From positions 62,001 through 126,000 of the forward strand of contig CAWCZY010000019.1 in NCBI GenBank assembly GCA_963800215.1: 64,000 nt of DNA. The letters run 5' to 3'. The notes below the pieces were generated by a model, which did no database searches, had not been told where the DNA came from, and saw only the letters and a program-made list of their open reading frames with translations. This stretch comes from JAJPKK01 sp963800215 (GTDB taxonomy: Bacteria > Pseudomonadota > Alphaproteobacteria > Rhizobiales > Xanthobacteraceae). A program made the position numbers and the translations under genes. This document shows positions 1-9,594 of this stretch, one piece after another. Position 1 is the stretch's first letter. Each line of letters starts with the position of its first letter.

Positions 1-100
1 CATCGCCGTATGCAAACAAATGCTGATTCGCACCGGGGGAGAAGCATTCCTCCTCTGCCTCAGCCGTAAGACCCCGGCTTTCGGTACGGACAGCCGAGCT

Positions 101-982
101 TTACCGCTCGAAGTCGTCCTTGGTGATGAAGGGCGAGGTGGTCACCCACCAGCTCGACTGCGCCGTCGCAGGGTCGGCAGCCAGCGCCTTGAGCCCACCC
201 GCCTTTGTCGCGGCGATCAGCCTGTCCTGCAGTTCCTGCGGATGGCCGGCTTCGGTTTCCCAGATCACCATGTATCTCGGGAAGGGGAGACGCGGCCGGG
301 CGTCGACCGCAGGTGGCGTGGCGAGGCGGAACGGCTGCGCCGCCATCCAGCCCTCCAAAGCGAGCACTTCGGTGACGCGCTTCGAAAGTGCCGCTTCGAA
401 AGTGGCATCGTCGACACCGGCAATCGGCTCGACGAAATCAAGCATGATGTAGCGGTTGGGCCGCGGCGTCTTGTTGTCGGCGTAGGCGGGAATGAACGGC
501 TTGCGGCCGTCGGGACGCGTCGTGCGTGGGCCGATGACCTGGTAGTATGCCCTGACCCCGCCGCCAGGCGAGTAGTCGAATCCGGGGATGCGGCGGCTCT
601 TGCCACCGGCTATGGCGGCCTCCGCGTCGCTGCGCAGCTTGCCGAGATCGGCGCCTTCCTGGTCCCAGATGATCAGATTGCCGCGCCGGTAGAGAGGCTG
701 GGTCTTGCGCGGAGTGACGTCGGGCACCAGGCGGAAACGCTGCGCCCCGGTCCAGCCGGGCAGCTGCACGAGATCGCCCATGTGCATGTTCTGGTAGCCG
801 TCGTTGAAATCGAATTCCCTGCCCGGCAGAGGATCGGACATCACCAGATAGACATAGCGTTTCAGCCCTGGGGGCGGCTCGCGCGTCCCCGGCTGGCCGA
901 TCGACCATTGCGCAAGCGCGACGGTCGAGAGCCACAACGCCACGCCCACGCCAATCGAGAATCGCTTGAAAATCCCGTTCAT
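101..982 (-). CDS. exported protein with two tandem dimeric alpha/beta-barrel-like repeats
   Basis: The 293-aa product has a Sec-type signal peptide (basic MNGIFKRF, hydrophobic stretch to ALAQ near residue 25). Two similar segments follow, about residues 43-165 and 180-285. Each opens with a beta strand (YVYLVMSDPLPG; RYIMLDFVEP), continues with a helix ending in a LPGW/LEGW-type turn and a strand like QRFRLV / QPFRLA, and ends with a strand containing IIWDQE / VIWETE. This resembles EthD/DUF4286-like dimeric alpha-beta barrels duplicated in one chain. The start at 982 was chosen because the signal peptide begins there and an AGAAGAG ribosome-binding site precedes it; an in-frame extension upstream looks non-coding. 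It lies 74 bases downstream of the amidohydrolase on the same strand, so they are probably co-transcribed. Function unknown. Confidence 0.75.
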   Translation of the reverse strand: MNGIFKRFSIGVGVALWLSTVALAQWSIGQPGTREPPPGLKRYVYLVMSDPLPGREFDFNDGYQNMHMGDLVQLPGWTGAQRFRLVPDVTPRKTQPLYRRGNLIIWDQEGADLGKLRSDAEAAIAGGKSRRIPGFDYSPGGGVRAYYQVIGPRTTRPDGRKPFIPAYADNKTPRPNRYIMLDFVEPIAGVDDATFEAALSKRVTEVLALEGWMAAQPFRLATPPAVDARPRLPFPRYMVIWETEAGHPQELQDRLIAATKAGGLKALAADPATAQSSWWVTTSPFITKDDFER

Positions 983-1056
983 GCCGATCTCTTCTGCGTC
1001 CCGACCGCACACCGCCTGTGCATCGCGGCGGTGCCGATTCGCGAATGCCAAGTAAC

Positions 1057-2224
1057 TCAAACCAAGCGATACACGCGTTTCGCCGTGCCGCTGAACAGCA
1101 TCGCCTTCTCGGAAGCCGAGTGTCCGGATGCCAAGCGCTTGAAAGCGTTCCACAAGACCGGATAGCTCGAGCTGACCCCGTCTGGCGGGAAGTTGCTCTG
1201 AAACATCGAGCGATCCACTCCGAACGCCGCGATGCAGGTTTCGATGTAAGGCCGGTAGGCGGTCGCGAGGTCGGTCGACGAGGGCGGTTTCTCACGCGCA
1301 TTGAAATCGAACATACCCATCAGCATGCCGAGTCCGCCAAGTTTGACGACGACGTTTTGAGACTTTGCGAGCTCGGTGATGCCGGTCTTCCATCGTGCAA
1401 AGGTCTCGGCTTCCTTGCCCTTGTAGGGTCCGATCCCGATCGGCCCGCCGACATGGTTGAGGATGATCGTGGTTTGCGGGAAGGCGCGGGCGAGGTCGGC
1501 GAGTTCGAGGAGCTGGGGGTGATAGAGCCACGCCTCGAAGCTGAGGTTGAGAGGCGCGAGACGTGCAAAGCCGGCGCGCCAAGTCGGATCGAGCATTTGT
1601 CCCTTGGGCGGATTGGTGCGGGCCTTGGCCAGCGCATCGCTCGCATCCCAGGTGACGGAATGACGGATACCGCGAAAGCGGCCATCTCCGGCGGCGACCT
1701 GCGCCTCCAGCACGCGCGCGACACCGTCGCCGAGCCGCAGATCGGCATGGCCGACAATGCCGGCGCACAGCCGCGTCGCCCCGTAACGGCCGCTCGCGCT
1801 CATTGCCGCCGTCCCGTTGACGAATTCGGTCTCCCCGACGGGCTTCATCTCGACCGGCCCGTTGGCGCGATACATCGAGCCGCACTCGATAAAAACGGTC
1901 TGGGTGATGTTGTGACCACTGCCGGTGTCGGCGAGCAACTCGTGAATGAGATAACGGTGCTCGTCGCGCTCCCACAGATGATGGTGGGGATCGACGATCG
2001 CCAAACCCGGCTCGATGATCTCTTCCTGCAGCTGCGCGGCCCAGGCCGGATTTTGATAATAACGCGGGCTGGATTGAGAATTGATCGCCGCGCCGGTGCT
2101 CCCGGCCGCGTTGTTCTGCGCGAGCGCGCCGCCACGGGGCAGCGCTGCCCCGCCTAACAGCCCAGCTCCCAGCCAGCAACGTCCGGCGTGATACAGATTG
2201 CCGTCGAACCGTCTTTCCGGTCAT
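1057..2224 (-). CDS. Tat-exported amidohydrolase family 2 protein, frameshifted inside the signal peptide
   Basis: The mature enzyme is a PF04909-type metal-dependent hydrolase: DPHHHLW near the start supplies the metal HxH, NHVGGP sits mid-protein, and SNFPPDG near the C-terminus is the family signature. Substrates in this family are usually lactones or ring-cleavage products. The ATG at 2224 begins a twin-arginine leader (SRRTLLAG) but falls out of frame. In the next frame the leader continues as GAGLLGGAALPRGGALAQ and runs into the enzyme. One extra G in the CCC at 2168-2170 (GGG on the minus strand) explains the shift. Without it the protein would be about 388 aa. The unbroken part could only start at a TTG at 2004, giving a 315-aa protein with no signal. 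Sequencing error or true decay cannot be told apart here. Confidence 0.75.
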
Positions 2225-2414
2225 CGTCGTTCCTCCCAAGGCATTAAATTCGGGCGCTCATTAACCCGCCCTCTTGGCCGAGATGATAGATGTCCGTCGC
2301 CCTCCCCACAATCGCCCCCGTCCCGGACCGAAAGCGGTTTTGGGCTCTTCATCACCCGTTCCGGTCATGCTTTGGGCCGGCGCGAAATCCGCAAACGAGC
2401 CGCCCGGATTTGGC

Positions 2415-2420
2415 TATAAT
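2415..2420 (+). promoter_or_regulatory. perfect TATAAT -10 element ahead of the cupin gene
   Basis: TATAAT lies 22 bases before the ATG at 2442, inside GGCTATAATCG. No good -35 hexamer is seen 16-18 bases upstream. The same GGCTATAATCG string occurs ahead of the NHL-repeat gene at 14007-14017, with GCGAAATCCGCA at nearly the same distance upstream in both. Confidence 0.5.
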
Positions 2421-2441
2421 CGGTCAAACAGGAACGCCCCA

Positions 2442-3470
2442 ATGTCATCGCCATCCCGATCGCCATCGCAATCCGATCTCGCCCGCTCCGGCACGCTCGA
2501 GGAGCTCTACGGCAAGCTCGCCGAGGTCGGCATGGGGGCGGGCTGGAACAAGCCGACGCCGTCGCTGTGGCCGGCGCCGCGCAAGACCTTGGTGCCGGCC
2601 CATTGGAGATATGAGCTGGCCCGCGGCGCGCTCGATGCCGCCGGCCGACTGATCAATACCGCGCTCGCCGAGCGGCGCAACCTCATCCTGTTCAATCCGG
2701 CCGAGGGCAATACCTACGGCACCGTGCGCACGCTGGTCGCGGCCTACCAGATGATCATGCCGGGGGAGTGGGCGCGGGTGCATCGCCACACGCCCAATGC
2801 GCTGCGCCTCATCCTCGACGCCGAGCCCGGAACCTATACCGAGGTCGACGGCGTCGACATCGCCATGGAGCCGGGCGACGTGCTGCTGACCCCGAACTGG
2901 TCGACTCACGGCCACGGCAACCGCAGCAAGGCCTGCGCCTATTGGCTCGATTTCCTCGATGCGCCCCTGGTGCAGCTCCTGGAGCCGATGTTCTTCGAGA
3001 TCGCCGAGGACGAGGACAAGCGTGCGGACGCGCCGGCCGGCGAACTCCCGGCTCCGACGCCGGCCATGACGGATTCGCCCTTCGTGTTCACCCTGAAGGA
3101 CACCTTGCGCAGGCTTGGCGAAGCCAAGCCCGAGCCGCGCGGGCCGTTCGCCACCCAGATCGAGCTGGGCCACCCGGCGCTCGCCACCACGGCGCTCTAC
3201 ATGATGCAGCTTCGCCCAGGCATCCGCACCGCGCCCTATCGCACCACGGCCAACAACATCTATGCGGTGGTGCGGGGGGAGGGCGCCTCCGACATCGACG
3301 GCCAGCGCTTCGAATGGCGGCGCGGCGACGTCATCGCGGCGCCGGCCTGGCGTCCGCACTGGCACGAGGCATCGGGCGACGCCATCCTGTTCCGCGTCAC
3401 CGACGAACCGGTGATGCAGCGCTTCGGCTGGTGGCGCGAGGCAACGCCGGCCGCGGCGACGGCGCATTGA
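2442..3470 (+). CDS. gentisate 1,2-dioxygenase-like bicupin protein
   Basis: This 342-aa cytoplasmic protein has two cupin domains. The N-terminal one carries VHRHTPNALRLIL and STHGHGNRS, which fit the metal-binding histidines of gentisate or 1-hydroxy-2-naphthoate dioxygenases (Fe(II) ring cleavage). The C-terminal cupin has RTTANNIYAVVRGEG and HWHEASGDAILF. ATG 2442 was preferred over an upstream in-frame start at 2274, whose extra 56 residues are Pro/Arg-rich and overlap the promoter. Neighbours (hydrolase on the other strand, TctC receptor downstream) suit aromatic-acid catabolism, but the real substrate is not shown by the sequence; the TctC gene begins 11 bases after its stop. Confidence 0.8.
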   Translation: MSSPSRSPSQSDLARSGTLEELYGKLAEVGMGAGWNKPTPSLWPAPRKTLVPAHWRYELARGALDAAGRLINTALAERRNLILFNPAEGNTYGTVRTLVAAYQMIMPGEWARVHRHTPNALRLILDAEPGTYTEVDGVDIAMEPGDVLLTPNWSTHGHGNRSKACAYWLDFLDAPLVQLLEPMFFEIAEDEDKRADAPAGELPAPTPAMTDSPFVFTLKDTLRRLGEAKPEPRGPFATQIELGHPALATTALYMMQLRPGIRTAPYRTTANNIYAVVRGEGASDIDGQRFEWRRGDVIAAPAWRPHWHEASGDAILFRVTDEPVMQRFGWWREATPAAATAH

Positions 3471-3481
3471 AAGTGGCACCC

Positions 3482-4456
3482 ATGGGAATCTCTCGCCGCG
3501 GGCTCGCAGCCATGGCCGTCGTGATGGCAGCGCTGGCGCCGGCCTGCGCCGGCGCGCAGGACTGGCCCAGCCGGCTCGTGCGCATCGTCGTGCCGGCAGC
3601 CCCGGGCGGCTCCTCGGATGCGGCGGCCCGGTTGGTCACCAATCATTTCCAGGCGGTGTTCCGGCAGCCCTTCATCATCGAGAACAAGCCAGGCAACGGC
3701 AATGCGCTGGGGGCGGCGATGGTGGCCCAGGCCGAGCCCGACGGTTACACGCTGCTGTCCTCGAACTCGGCCTCCAACCTCACGGTGCCGCTGATCGCGA
3801 AGAATGCCGGCTATGATCCCGTCGCCGACTTCAGCCACATCGTCATGCTGACGAGCTCGCCCTATGTGCTCGCGGTCTATCCCGGCCTCGGCGTGAAGAC
3901 ACTGGCGGAGCTCGTCGCCAAGGCGCGCGCGCAGCCACTCTCCTACACGGCGGCCAATCGCGGCGGGCTCGGCAATATCGGCGGCGAATATTTCCAGCGC
4001 CTCGCCGGCATCTCCATGCAGCACGTGCCTTATCGCGGCGGCGCTCCCGCCGTGGCGGACGTCATCGCCGGGCACGTGCCGGTGATCTTCCTGCCGGTGA
4101 CCACGCTTGGGGAATACGTGCGCAGCGGCGGGCTGGTGGCGCTCGCGATTTCGTCGCCCACCCGCGCCACGGTACTGCCGGACGTGCCGACTTTCGCGGA
4201 AAGCGGTTATCCCGAGCTGGTGCTGTCCTCGTGGTTCGGCCTGTCGGGCCCCAAGAAGCTGCCGCCGGAAATCGTCGCCCGCATCAACCACGAGGCGCGC
4301 GCGTTCCTGCGCGAACCGCAGATGAAGAAGCTCGCCGAAAACGACGCCTCCGAGCCGCTCGATGCGGATGCCGCGGACTTCACGCGCTATGTGGCCGGTG
4401 AGGTCGATCGCTGGGGAAAGATCATCCGTACGCTCGATATCAGAGCCGAGGAGTGA
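3482..4456 (+). CDS. tripartite tricarboxylate transporter substrate-binding protein (Bug/TctC family)
   Basis: This 324-aa periplasmic receptor has a clear signal peptide (MGISRRGLAAMAVVMAALAP, cleavage near CAGA-QDWP). The mature start QDWPSRLVRIVVPAAPGGSSD is the typical Bug opening, and the family phrases AEPDGYTLL, VPYRGGAPAV, DVPTFAES and SGPKKLPPEIV all follow. Such receptors bind carboxylates for TctAB permeases or act without them; no tctA or tctB is in the window. The gene starts 11 bases after the cupin stop, so they are probably one transcript and the ligand may be a related aromatic or carboxylic acid. Confidence 0.88.
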   Translation: MGISRRGLAAMAVVMAALAPACAGAQDWPSRLVRIVVPAAPGGSSDAAARLVTNHFQAVFRQPFIIENKPGNGNALGAAMVAQAEPDGYTLLSSNSASNLTVPLIAKNAGYDPVADFSHIVMLTSSPYVLAVYPGLGVKTLAELVAKARAQPLSYTAANRGGLGNIGGEYFQRLAGISMQHVPYRGGAPAVADVIAGHVPVIFLPVTTLGEYVRSGGLVALAISSPTRATVLPDVPTFAESGYPELVLSSWFGLSGPKKLPPEIVARINHEARAFLREPQMKKLAENDASEPLDADAADFTRYVAGEVDRWGKIIRTLDIRAEE

Positions 4457-4510
4457 GACGGCACCACGTTCCGGCGGGGAGCGTCGACTTCGTTCCAAGA
4501 GAAAAGGCGG

Positions 4511-4873
4511 ATGCTGAGATACACACGGGATCACGAATGGGTTCGCGTCGACGGCGACGTCGGCACCGTCGGCATCACGCCGTTCGCGCAGGAAACGCTC
4601 GGCGATCTCGTGTTGGTCGTACTGCCGGACGTCGGCGCGCGGTTCGACCCGGGCGAGGCCGCCTGTACGGTGGAATCGGTGAAGGCGGCCGCCGATGTCT
4701 TTGCCCCGGTCGGCGGCGAGGTCGTCGCGGTCAACGACCGGGTGGTCGGCGAACCCGGCCTGGTCAATTCCGCGCCGACCGGCGACGGCTGGCTGTTCAA
4801 GATCAGGATCGGCAACGCGGCCGAGCTCGACGCACTGATGGATGAGCAGGCCTATGATTTGATCAGCAAGTGA
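4511..4873 (+). CDS. gcvH: stand-alone glycine cleavage H-like lipoyl carrier protein
   Basis: The 120-aa product matches GcvH over its whole length: YTRDHEWVRVDGD start, VGITPFAQETLGDLV, the lipoylation site ESVKAAADV with modifiable Lys at residue 58, and GWLFKIRI near the end. In the glycine cleavage system H carries the aminomethyl group on lipoate between P, T and L proteins. No gcvT or gcvP lies nearby, so this is either the only H gene placed away from its partners or a paralogue serving another lipoyl-relay function. The start has an AAAAGGCGG ribosome-binding region directly ahead. Confidence 0.9.
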   Translation: MLRYTRDHEWVRVDGDVGTVGITPFAQETLGDLVLVVLPDVGARFDPGEAACTVESVKAAADVFAPVGGEVVAVNDRVVGEPGLVNSAPTGDGWLFKIRIGNAAELDALMDEQAYDLISK

Positions 4874-5010
4874 TTTTGCCGCTTGGGGCGGCATTTGCGC
4901 CAAATCAACGCATGCCCATCAACTTCCTGGGATCACCGTCATCGACCAACAAACCAGTTCCTATGTAGAAGATTGCGTTGGACCATTTTCACCGTTCCGA
5001 ACCGGCGCGT

Positions 5011-5053
5011 GATCCGATAAATGAGAGCCCGATAAATGAGCCCCCGACAAATG
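5011..5053 (+). repeat. three imperfect tandem copies of CCCGATAAATGAG
   Basis: TCCGATAAATGAG, CCCGATAAATGAG and a diverged CCCGACAAATG follow each other just upstream of the DUF3775 gene. Each contains an ATG, but none starts an open frame that looks coding. The array may be a small tandem duplication in the leader. Confidence 0.6.
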
Positions 5054-5079
5054 CGACGTGGCTTGCAAGGCGAGGAGAC

Positions 5080-5541
5080 ATGAAAGCTCGATCCCGATCG
5101 GCGGTACTGCGCGCGACCGGCGCTGCCGCCGTCAAAACTCCGGCCCTGGCGATTTCGCCGGAAAAGGTCTCCTTCATCATCACCAAGGCGCGGGAGTTCG
5201 ACGTAAAGGACGTCGTCACCGATCCGGATCCGGTGTCGAACGCGTCGGACGACGCGATGCTGTCCGTGCTTGAGGATCACGGCGACGATCCCGTGGTCGC
5301 CGAACTCCGAGCGGCCATATTCGGGCTCAACGTGGACGAGCAGGTCGATCTCGTGACCTTGGCATGGCTCGGGCGCGGCGACGGCGGCATCGACGAGTGG
5401 GACGACCTGCGTGCCGAGGCGGCGCGCGTCCACAACAGGCGTACCGCCTCATATCTCCTCGGCATTCCGCTGTTGTCGGATTATCTGGAGGAGGGGCTGT
5501 CCCAGCTCGGAATCGCCTACGACGAAGGTTCCGTGACGTAA
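5080..5541 (+). CDS. DUF3775 family protein
   Basis: This 153-aa acidic cytoplasmic protein contains the DUF3775 pattern: ISPEKVSFIITKAREFDVKD, then FGLNVDEQVDLVTLAWLGRG, EWDDLRAEA, and YLLGIPLLSDYLEEGL. The family is small, found mostly in alphaproteobacteria, and has no assigned function. ATG 5080 is preceded by GGCGAGGAG at good spacing; an in-frame extension from 4978 runs through the tandem repeat and is unlikely to be translated. Confidence 0.85.
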   Translation: MKARSRSAVLRATGAAAVKTPALAISPEKVSFIITKAREFDVKDVVTDPDPVSNASDDAMLSVLEDHGDDPVVAELRAAIFGLNVDEQVDLVTLAWLGRGDGGIDEWDDLRAEAARVHNRRTASYLLGIPLLSDYLEEGLSQLGIAYDEGSVT

Positions 5542-5620
5542 CCGGGATTCGAAACGCCGGTGTTTGGCGTTGGACGCGCCCGCCGCTTCCAAATAACATG
5601 GCGCCGACGAGTCCCGCCTG

Positions 5621-7711
5621 ATGCAATCCTCCCGATCGACCCGCTCACCCGGCCTGCGGCTGGCCGCCGATATCGGCGGCACGTTCACGGACGTTGCGGC
5701 GTTCGATGAGCGGACCGGCAAGCTCAGCTTCGGCAAGGCGCTGTCGACGCCGCATCATCTCGTCGAGGGGATCACCGCCGGAGTCGAGAAGGCGGGCACC
5801 GATTATGCCGCCGCCGGGCTGTTCCTCCACGGCTCGACCATCGCCATCAACACCATTTTGGAGCGGACCGGCGCCAGGACCGCGCTCATCATTACCGAAG
5901 GCTTCCGCGACATCTACGAGATCGGCCGCATCAACCGGCCGGACGCCTACAATCTGTTCTTCCGCAAGCATGAGCCGCTGGTCGAGCGTGCCCTGCGCTT
6001 CGAGGCGAAGGAGCGCATGCTCGCCGACGGCGAGATCGACATCGCGCTCGACGAAGACGAGATCGTCGCCGCTCGGCGCGCGGCTCGACGCGCTCGGCAT
6101 CGAGGCGGCCGCCATCCTGTTCCTCAATTGCTACCGCAATCCCGACCACGAGGCCCGCGCCAAGCGCCTCATCGAGGCGAACCATCTCGGGATGTTCGTC
6201 TCGGCCTCCCACGAATTGTCGCAGGAATACCGCGAGTTCGAACGCTGCTCGACCGTGGTCGCCAATGCCTATATCGGTCCCAAGGTGCGGCGCTATCTCG
6301 GCGAGATCGACCGCCACATCCGCGCCGCCGGCTTCGGCGGCTCGTTCCTGGTCGTGCAGTCGACCGGCGGCCTGTTCGAGGCGGAGCAGGCCAAGTCCCA
6401 TTGCATCCGCATGCTGGAGTCCGGCCCGGCAGCGGGCGTCATCGGCGCCCAGGCGCTGTGCCGCACGCTCGGGCTCGACAATGCCATCGCCTTCGACATG
6501 GGCGGCACCACCGCCAAGGCCGGCGTCATCCACGAGGGCGAGCCGCTGACGACCGGTGCGGCGCTGATCGGCGGCTACGAGCGGGCGCTGCCGATCCAGA
6601 TCGCCATGATGGACATTTTCGAGGTCGGCACCGGCGGCGGCTCGATCGCGCGGGTCGAGGACGGCGCGCCGCGCGTCGGCCCGCAGAGCGCCGGCGCGCA
6701 ACCGGGGCCGGCCTGCTACGGCCTCGGCGGCGCCGAGCCGACCGTCACCGATGCCAATCTCGTGCTCGGGCGCATCGGAGCGGACCGCTTTCTCGGCGGC
6801 GAAATGCGGCTCGACCCGGCGGCGGCGAAGGCCGCCCTGCAGACGCGGGTGGCGGGGCCGCTCGGCATGAGCGTGACGGCAAGCCGCCGACGGCATCCTG
6901 CGCATCGCCGTGACCGCCATGTCCTACGCGGTCAAGGCGGTGACCACCGAGCGCGGCTTCGATGCCGGCGACTTCGCCCTCATCGCCTATGGCGGGGCGG
7001 GACCGCTCCACGCCGTGGAGGTCGCGCGCGAAATCGGGATCGCCAAGGTGATCATCCCGGGCGCGCCCGGCGTGTTCTCCGCCTTCGGCATGCTGTTCTC
7101 CGACCTGCGCTACGACTATGTGCGGACCTGGCCGATGCGGCTCGAGGACGCCGGTTTCGACGTGATCGAGCGCATCTATCGCGAGCTCGAAGACCAGGGC
7201 CGGCGCGCCATCGCCGACACGTCGGTCATCCCCGCGCAAAGTGACGGTGAAGCGGGCGGCGGATATGCGCTACGTCGGCCAGGAGCACGCCGTCACCGTC
7301 GACCTGCCGATGACCGTCTTTTCCCGGCGGAACCGCGCCGCCATCAAGCGGCATTTCGACGACATGCACGCGCTGCGCTACGGCACCAGCGCTCCCGCCG
7401 AGTCTGCGGAGATCGTCAGCCTGCGCTCGACCGTGACCGGCGTCGTCGCCAAGCCGCCGCAGGGAAAGATCGCGCGCGGCGGGCCGGCGCCGCCGCGAGC
7501 CGCCTTTGCCGGCAAGCGCCCGGTCTATTTCCACGGCCGCGGCTTCGTCCCGACGCGGACCTTTTCCCGCGCCGCGCTTCTCGCCGGCAACCGCATCAAG
7601 GGGCCGGCGCTCATCGAGGAGCATGCATCGACCACGGTGCTGATGCCCGGCGATGTGCTCAGCGTCGACGCCTGGGGCAATCTCGTCATCACGGTGGGGA
7701 AAGGACGCTGA
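5621..7711 (+). pseudogene. hyuA: hydantoinase/oxoprolinase A subunit with three frameshifts
   Basis: The product is recognisable end to end as HyuA: AADIGGTFTDVAAFDE at the start, HGSTIAINTILER, FDMGGTTAKAGVI and VGTGGGSIA (the ATP/phosphate loops of the acetate-kinase/hsp70-like fold), YGGAGPLHA, and a C-terminal PALIEEHASTTVL. The family performs ATP-dependent hydrolysis of hydantoins or 5-oxoproline, or carboxylates ketones, together with the B subunit. The frame breaks near 6072 (one base missing), near 6885 (one base extra) and near 7240. With all three repaired it would be about 700 aa, the normal length. Either the gene is decaying or this stretch holds base-call errors; hyuB follows after 5 bases and is also broken. 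Confidence 0.8.
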
Positions 7712-7716
7712 GCGCC

Positions 7717-9478
7717 ATGGCAGGGAAGGCTCGCAGAACGGCCAAGCTCGATCCGGTGATCGCCGAGATCGTGCGCAACGGCGTCATCGCGGTGACCGGC
7801 GAGATGAAGACCAACCTGATGCGCACCGCCTATAACATGATCATCTACGAGGCGCTCGATTTCACCGTCGGCCTGTTCACGCCGCAGGGCGAGACGGTGT
7901 CGATCGGCATCGGCCTGCCGATGTTCATCCGCGGCATGGCGGAGACGGTCAAGGCGAAGATCGCGCATTTCGGCATCGACAACATGCGGCCCGGCGACAT
8001 CTACGTCACCAACGATTCCTACATCACCGGCAGCCATCTCAACCACGTGACGCTGACGCTGCCGGTGTTCCACCGCGGCGATCTCGTCGGCTTTTCCTGC
8101 TGCATGGCGCATTGGATCGACATCGGCGGCCAACTGGGCGGCATGACCACCGACATCTTCTCCGAAGGCCTGCAGATTCCGATCCTGAAATATCAGGATC
8201 GCGGCGAGGTCAACGAGGACCTCGTCGACATCATCCGCCAGAATGTCCGGCTGCCGAGCCGAGCGGTGGGCGACCTGCGGGCCCAGGTCACGGCGGTCAA
8301 GACCGGAGAGCGCGGCTTTCTCGGGCTGATCGCGCGCTACGGCCGCGAGCCCGTGAAGGCCGCCATCGCCGCCATCATGGACCGCTCGGAGGCGGCGGCG
8401 CGGGCGCACACGCGCTCGATCCCCGACGGCGTCTACGAGGCGGAATCCTTCATGGACGACGACGGCATCTCGGTCGGCAAGCCGATCCCGATCCGGGTGC
8501 GCGTCACCGTGAAGGGCGACGAGATGACCATCGACCTCACCGAGGTGTCGCGGCAGGTCCGCGGCTTCTACAATTCCGGCATCACCACCGGCTACGCGTG
8601 CGCCCAGGTCGCCTACAAGTGCCTGACCTCGCCTACCGACTATCCCATCAATGACGGCTCGTTCCGCAGCCTCGACGGTGATCGTGCCGCCGGGGCGGGT
8701 GGTGAGCGCGACGCGGCCGGCGCCGATGCGGTTGTGGATGACGTTCCCGATGACCATCGTCGACACCGTGTTCAAGGCGCTGGCGCCGGCGATCCCCGAC
8801 CGCGTCATCGCCGGCCATCACGCCGATCTGCTGATCGCGCAGTTCCACGGCATCAATCCGAAGACTTCGGAATTCTTCATCGGCAATTTCGGGCCGCTGG
8901 GCGGCGGCTGGGGCGCCAAGCGCAGCGAGGACGGCGTCTCCGGTACCGTGGCCATGAACGATGGCGACACCCACAACAGCCCGAACGAGCAGGTCGAGGC
9001 GAAATTCCCCATCGTGGTGGAGCGCTACGCGCTGGTGCCGGGCTCCGGCGGTGCCGGCCGCCACCGCGGCGGCCTCGGCGTCGAGCGCGTGGTGCGGGCG
9101 CGCAGCCATGTCACCGTGAACACCCAGATCGATCGCGCCCATTGCCGGCCGTGGGGGCTCGACGGCGGCGGTGACGGCAAGGGCAATGCGGTGGCGCTGC
9201 GGCTCGACGGCGCCTGGAAGACCGACTTTCCCAACGCCAAGGTGCTGGTCGCTCAGGTCAAGGCGGGCGACGCCTTCCGCCTGCGCTCCGGCGGCGGCGG
9301 CGGCTACGGCTCGCCGCTGGCGCGGCCGGTAGAGGATGTCCGCAACGATGTCCGGCAGGGCTATGTCTCGGTGGAAGACGCCGCCGCGCTTTACGGAGTG
9401 GTGATCGATCCCGAGACGTTCGCGGTGGATGAGGAGGCGACAGGGGGATTGCGGGGGCGGCAGCATGGCTGCCCGTAG
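7717..9478 (+). pseudogene. hyuB: hydantoinase/oxoprolinase B subunit with one frameshift
   Basis: The first part (from MAGKARRTAKLDPVIAEIV) has HyuB hallmarks: YNMIIYEALDFTVGLF, YVTNDSYITGSHLNHV, HWIDIGGQLGG and NSGITTGYACAQVAYKCL. The frame is lost near 8675. The other frame carries VIVPPGRVVSATRPAPM, FKALAPAIPDRVIAGHH, NSPNEQVEAKFP and SGGGGGYGSPLARPVEDV, again typical HyuB. The repaired protein would be about 587 aa. The stop codon (TAG 9476-9478) lies within the first bases of a dispersed palindromic repeat, so the natural C-terminus may have been altered by repeat insertion. It forms a pair with hyuA 5 bases upstream. Confidence 0.8.
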
Positions 9479-9585
9479 CCCGGATAGAGGGACCGCCTCT
9501 TACGCGGTCCCGTAATCCGGGACGGCGCTCCGGGTAACCGCCGAGTGGCTGCTCCCGGATTGCGCTGCGCTCCATCCGGGCTAGC
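9475..9585. repeat. dispersed palindromic repeat, family A (GTAGCCCGGAT...ATCCGGGCTA)
   Basis: The element begins GTAGCCCGGAT and ends ATCCGGGCTA, with an inner CGTAATCCGGGACGG and GGATTGCGCTGCGCTCC. Related copies lie at 15316-15389, 40949-41022, 48729-48828 and 62288-62358. It separates the convergent hyuB and MFS-side genes and supplies the stop codon of hyuB. Confidence 0.75.
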
Positions 9586-9594
9586 GGGCTCGAC

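Noticed and set aside
2768..3481. In-frame 5' extension of the TctC gene across the cupin gene
   Set aside because: The extension is a shadow of the cupin gene in another frame; the signal peptide beginning at 3482 marks the true start.
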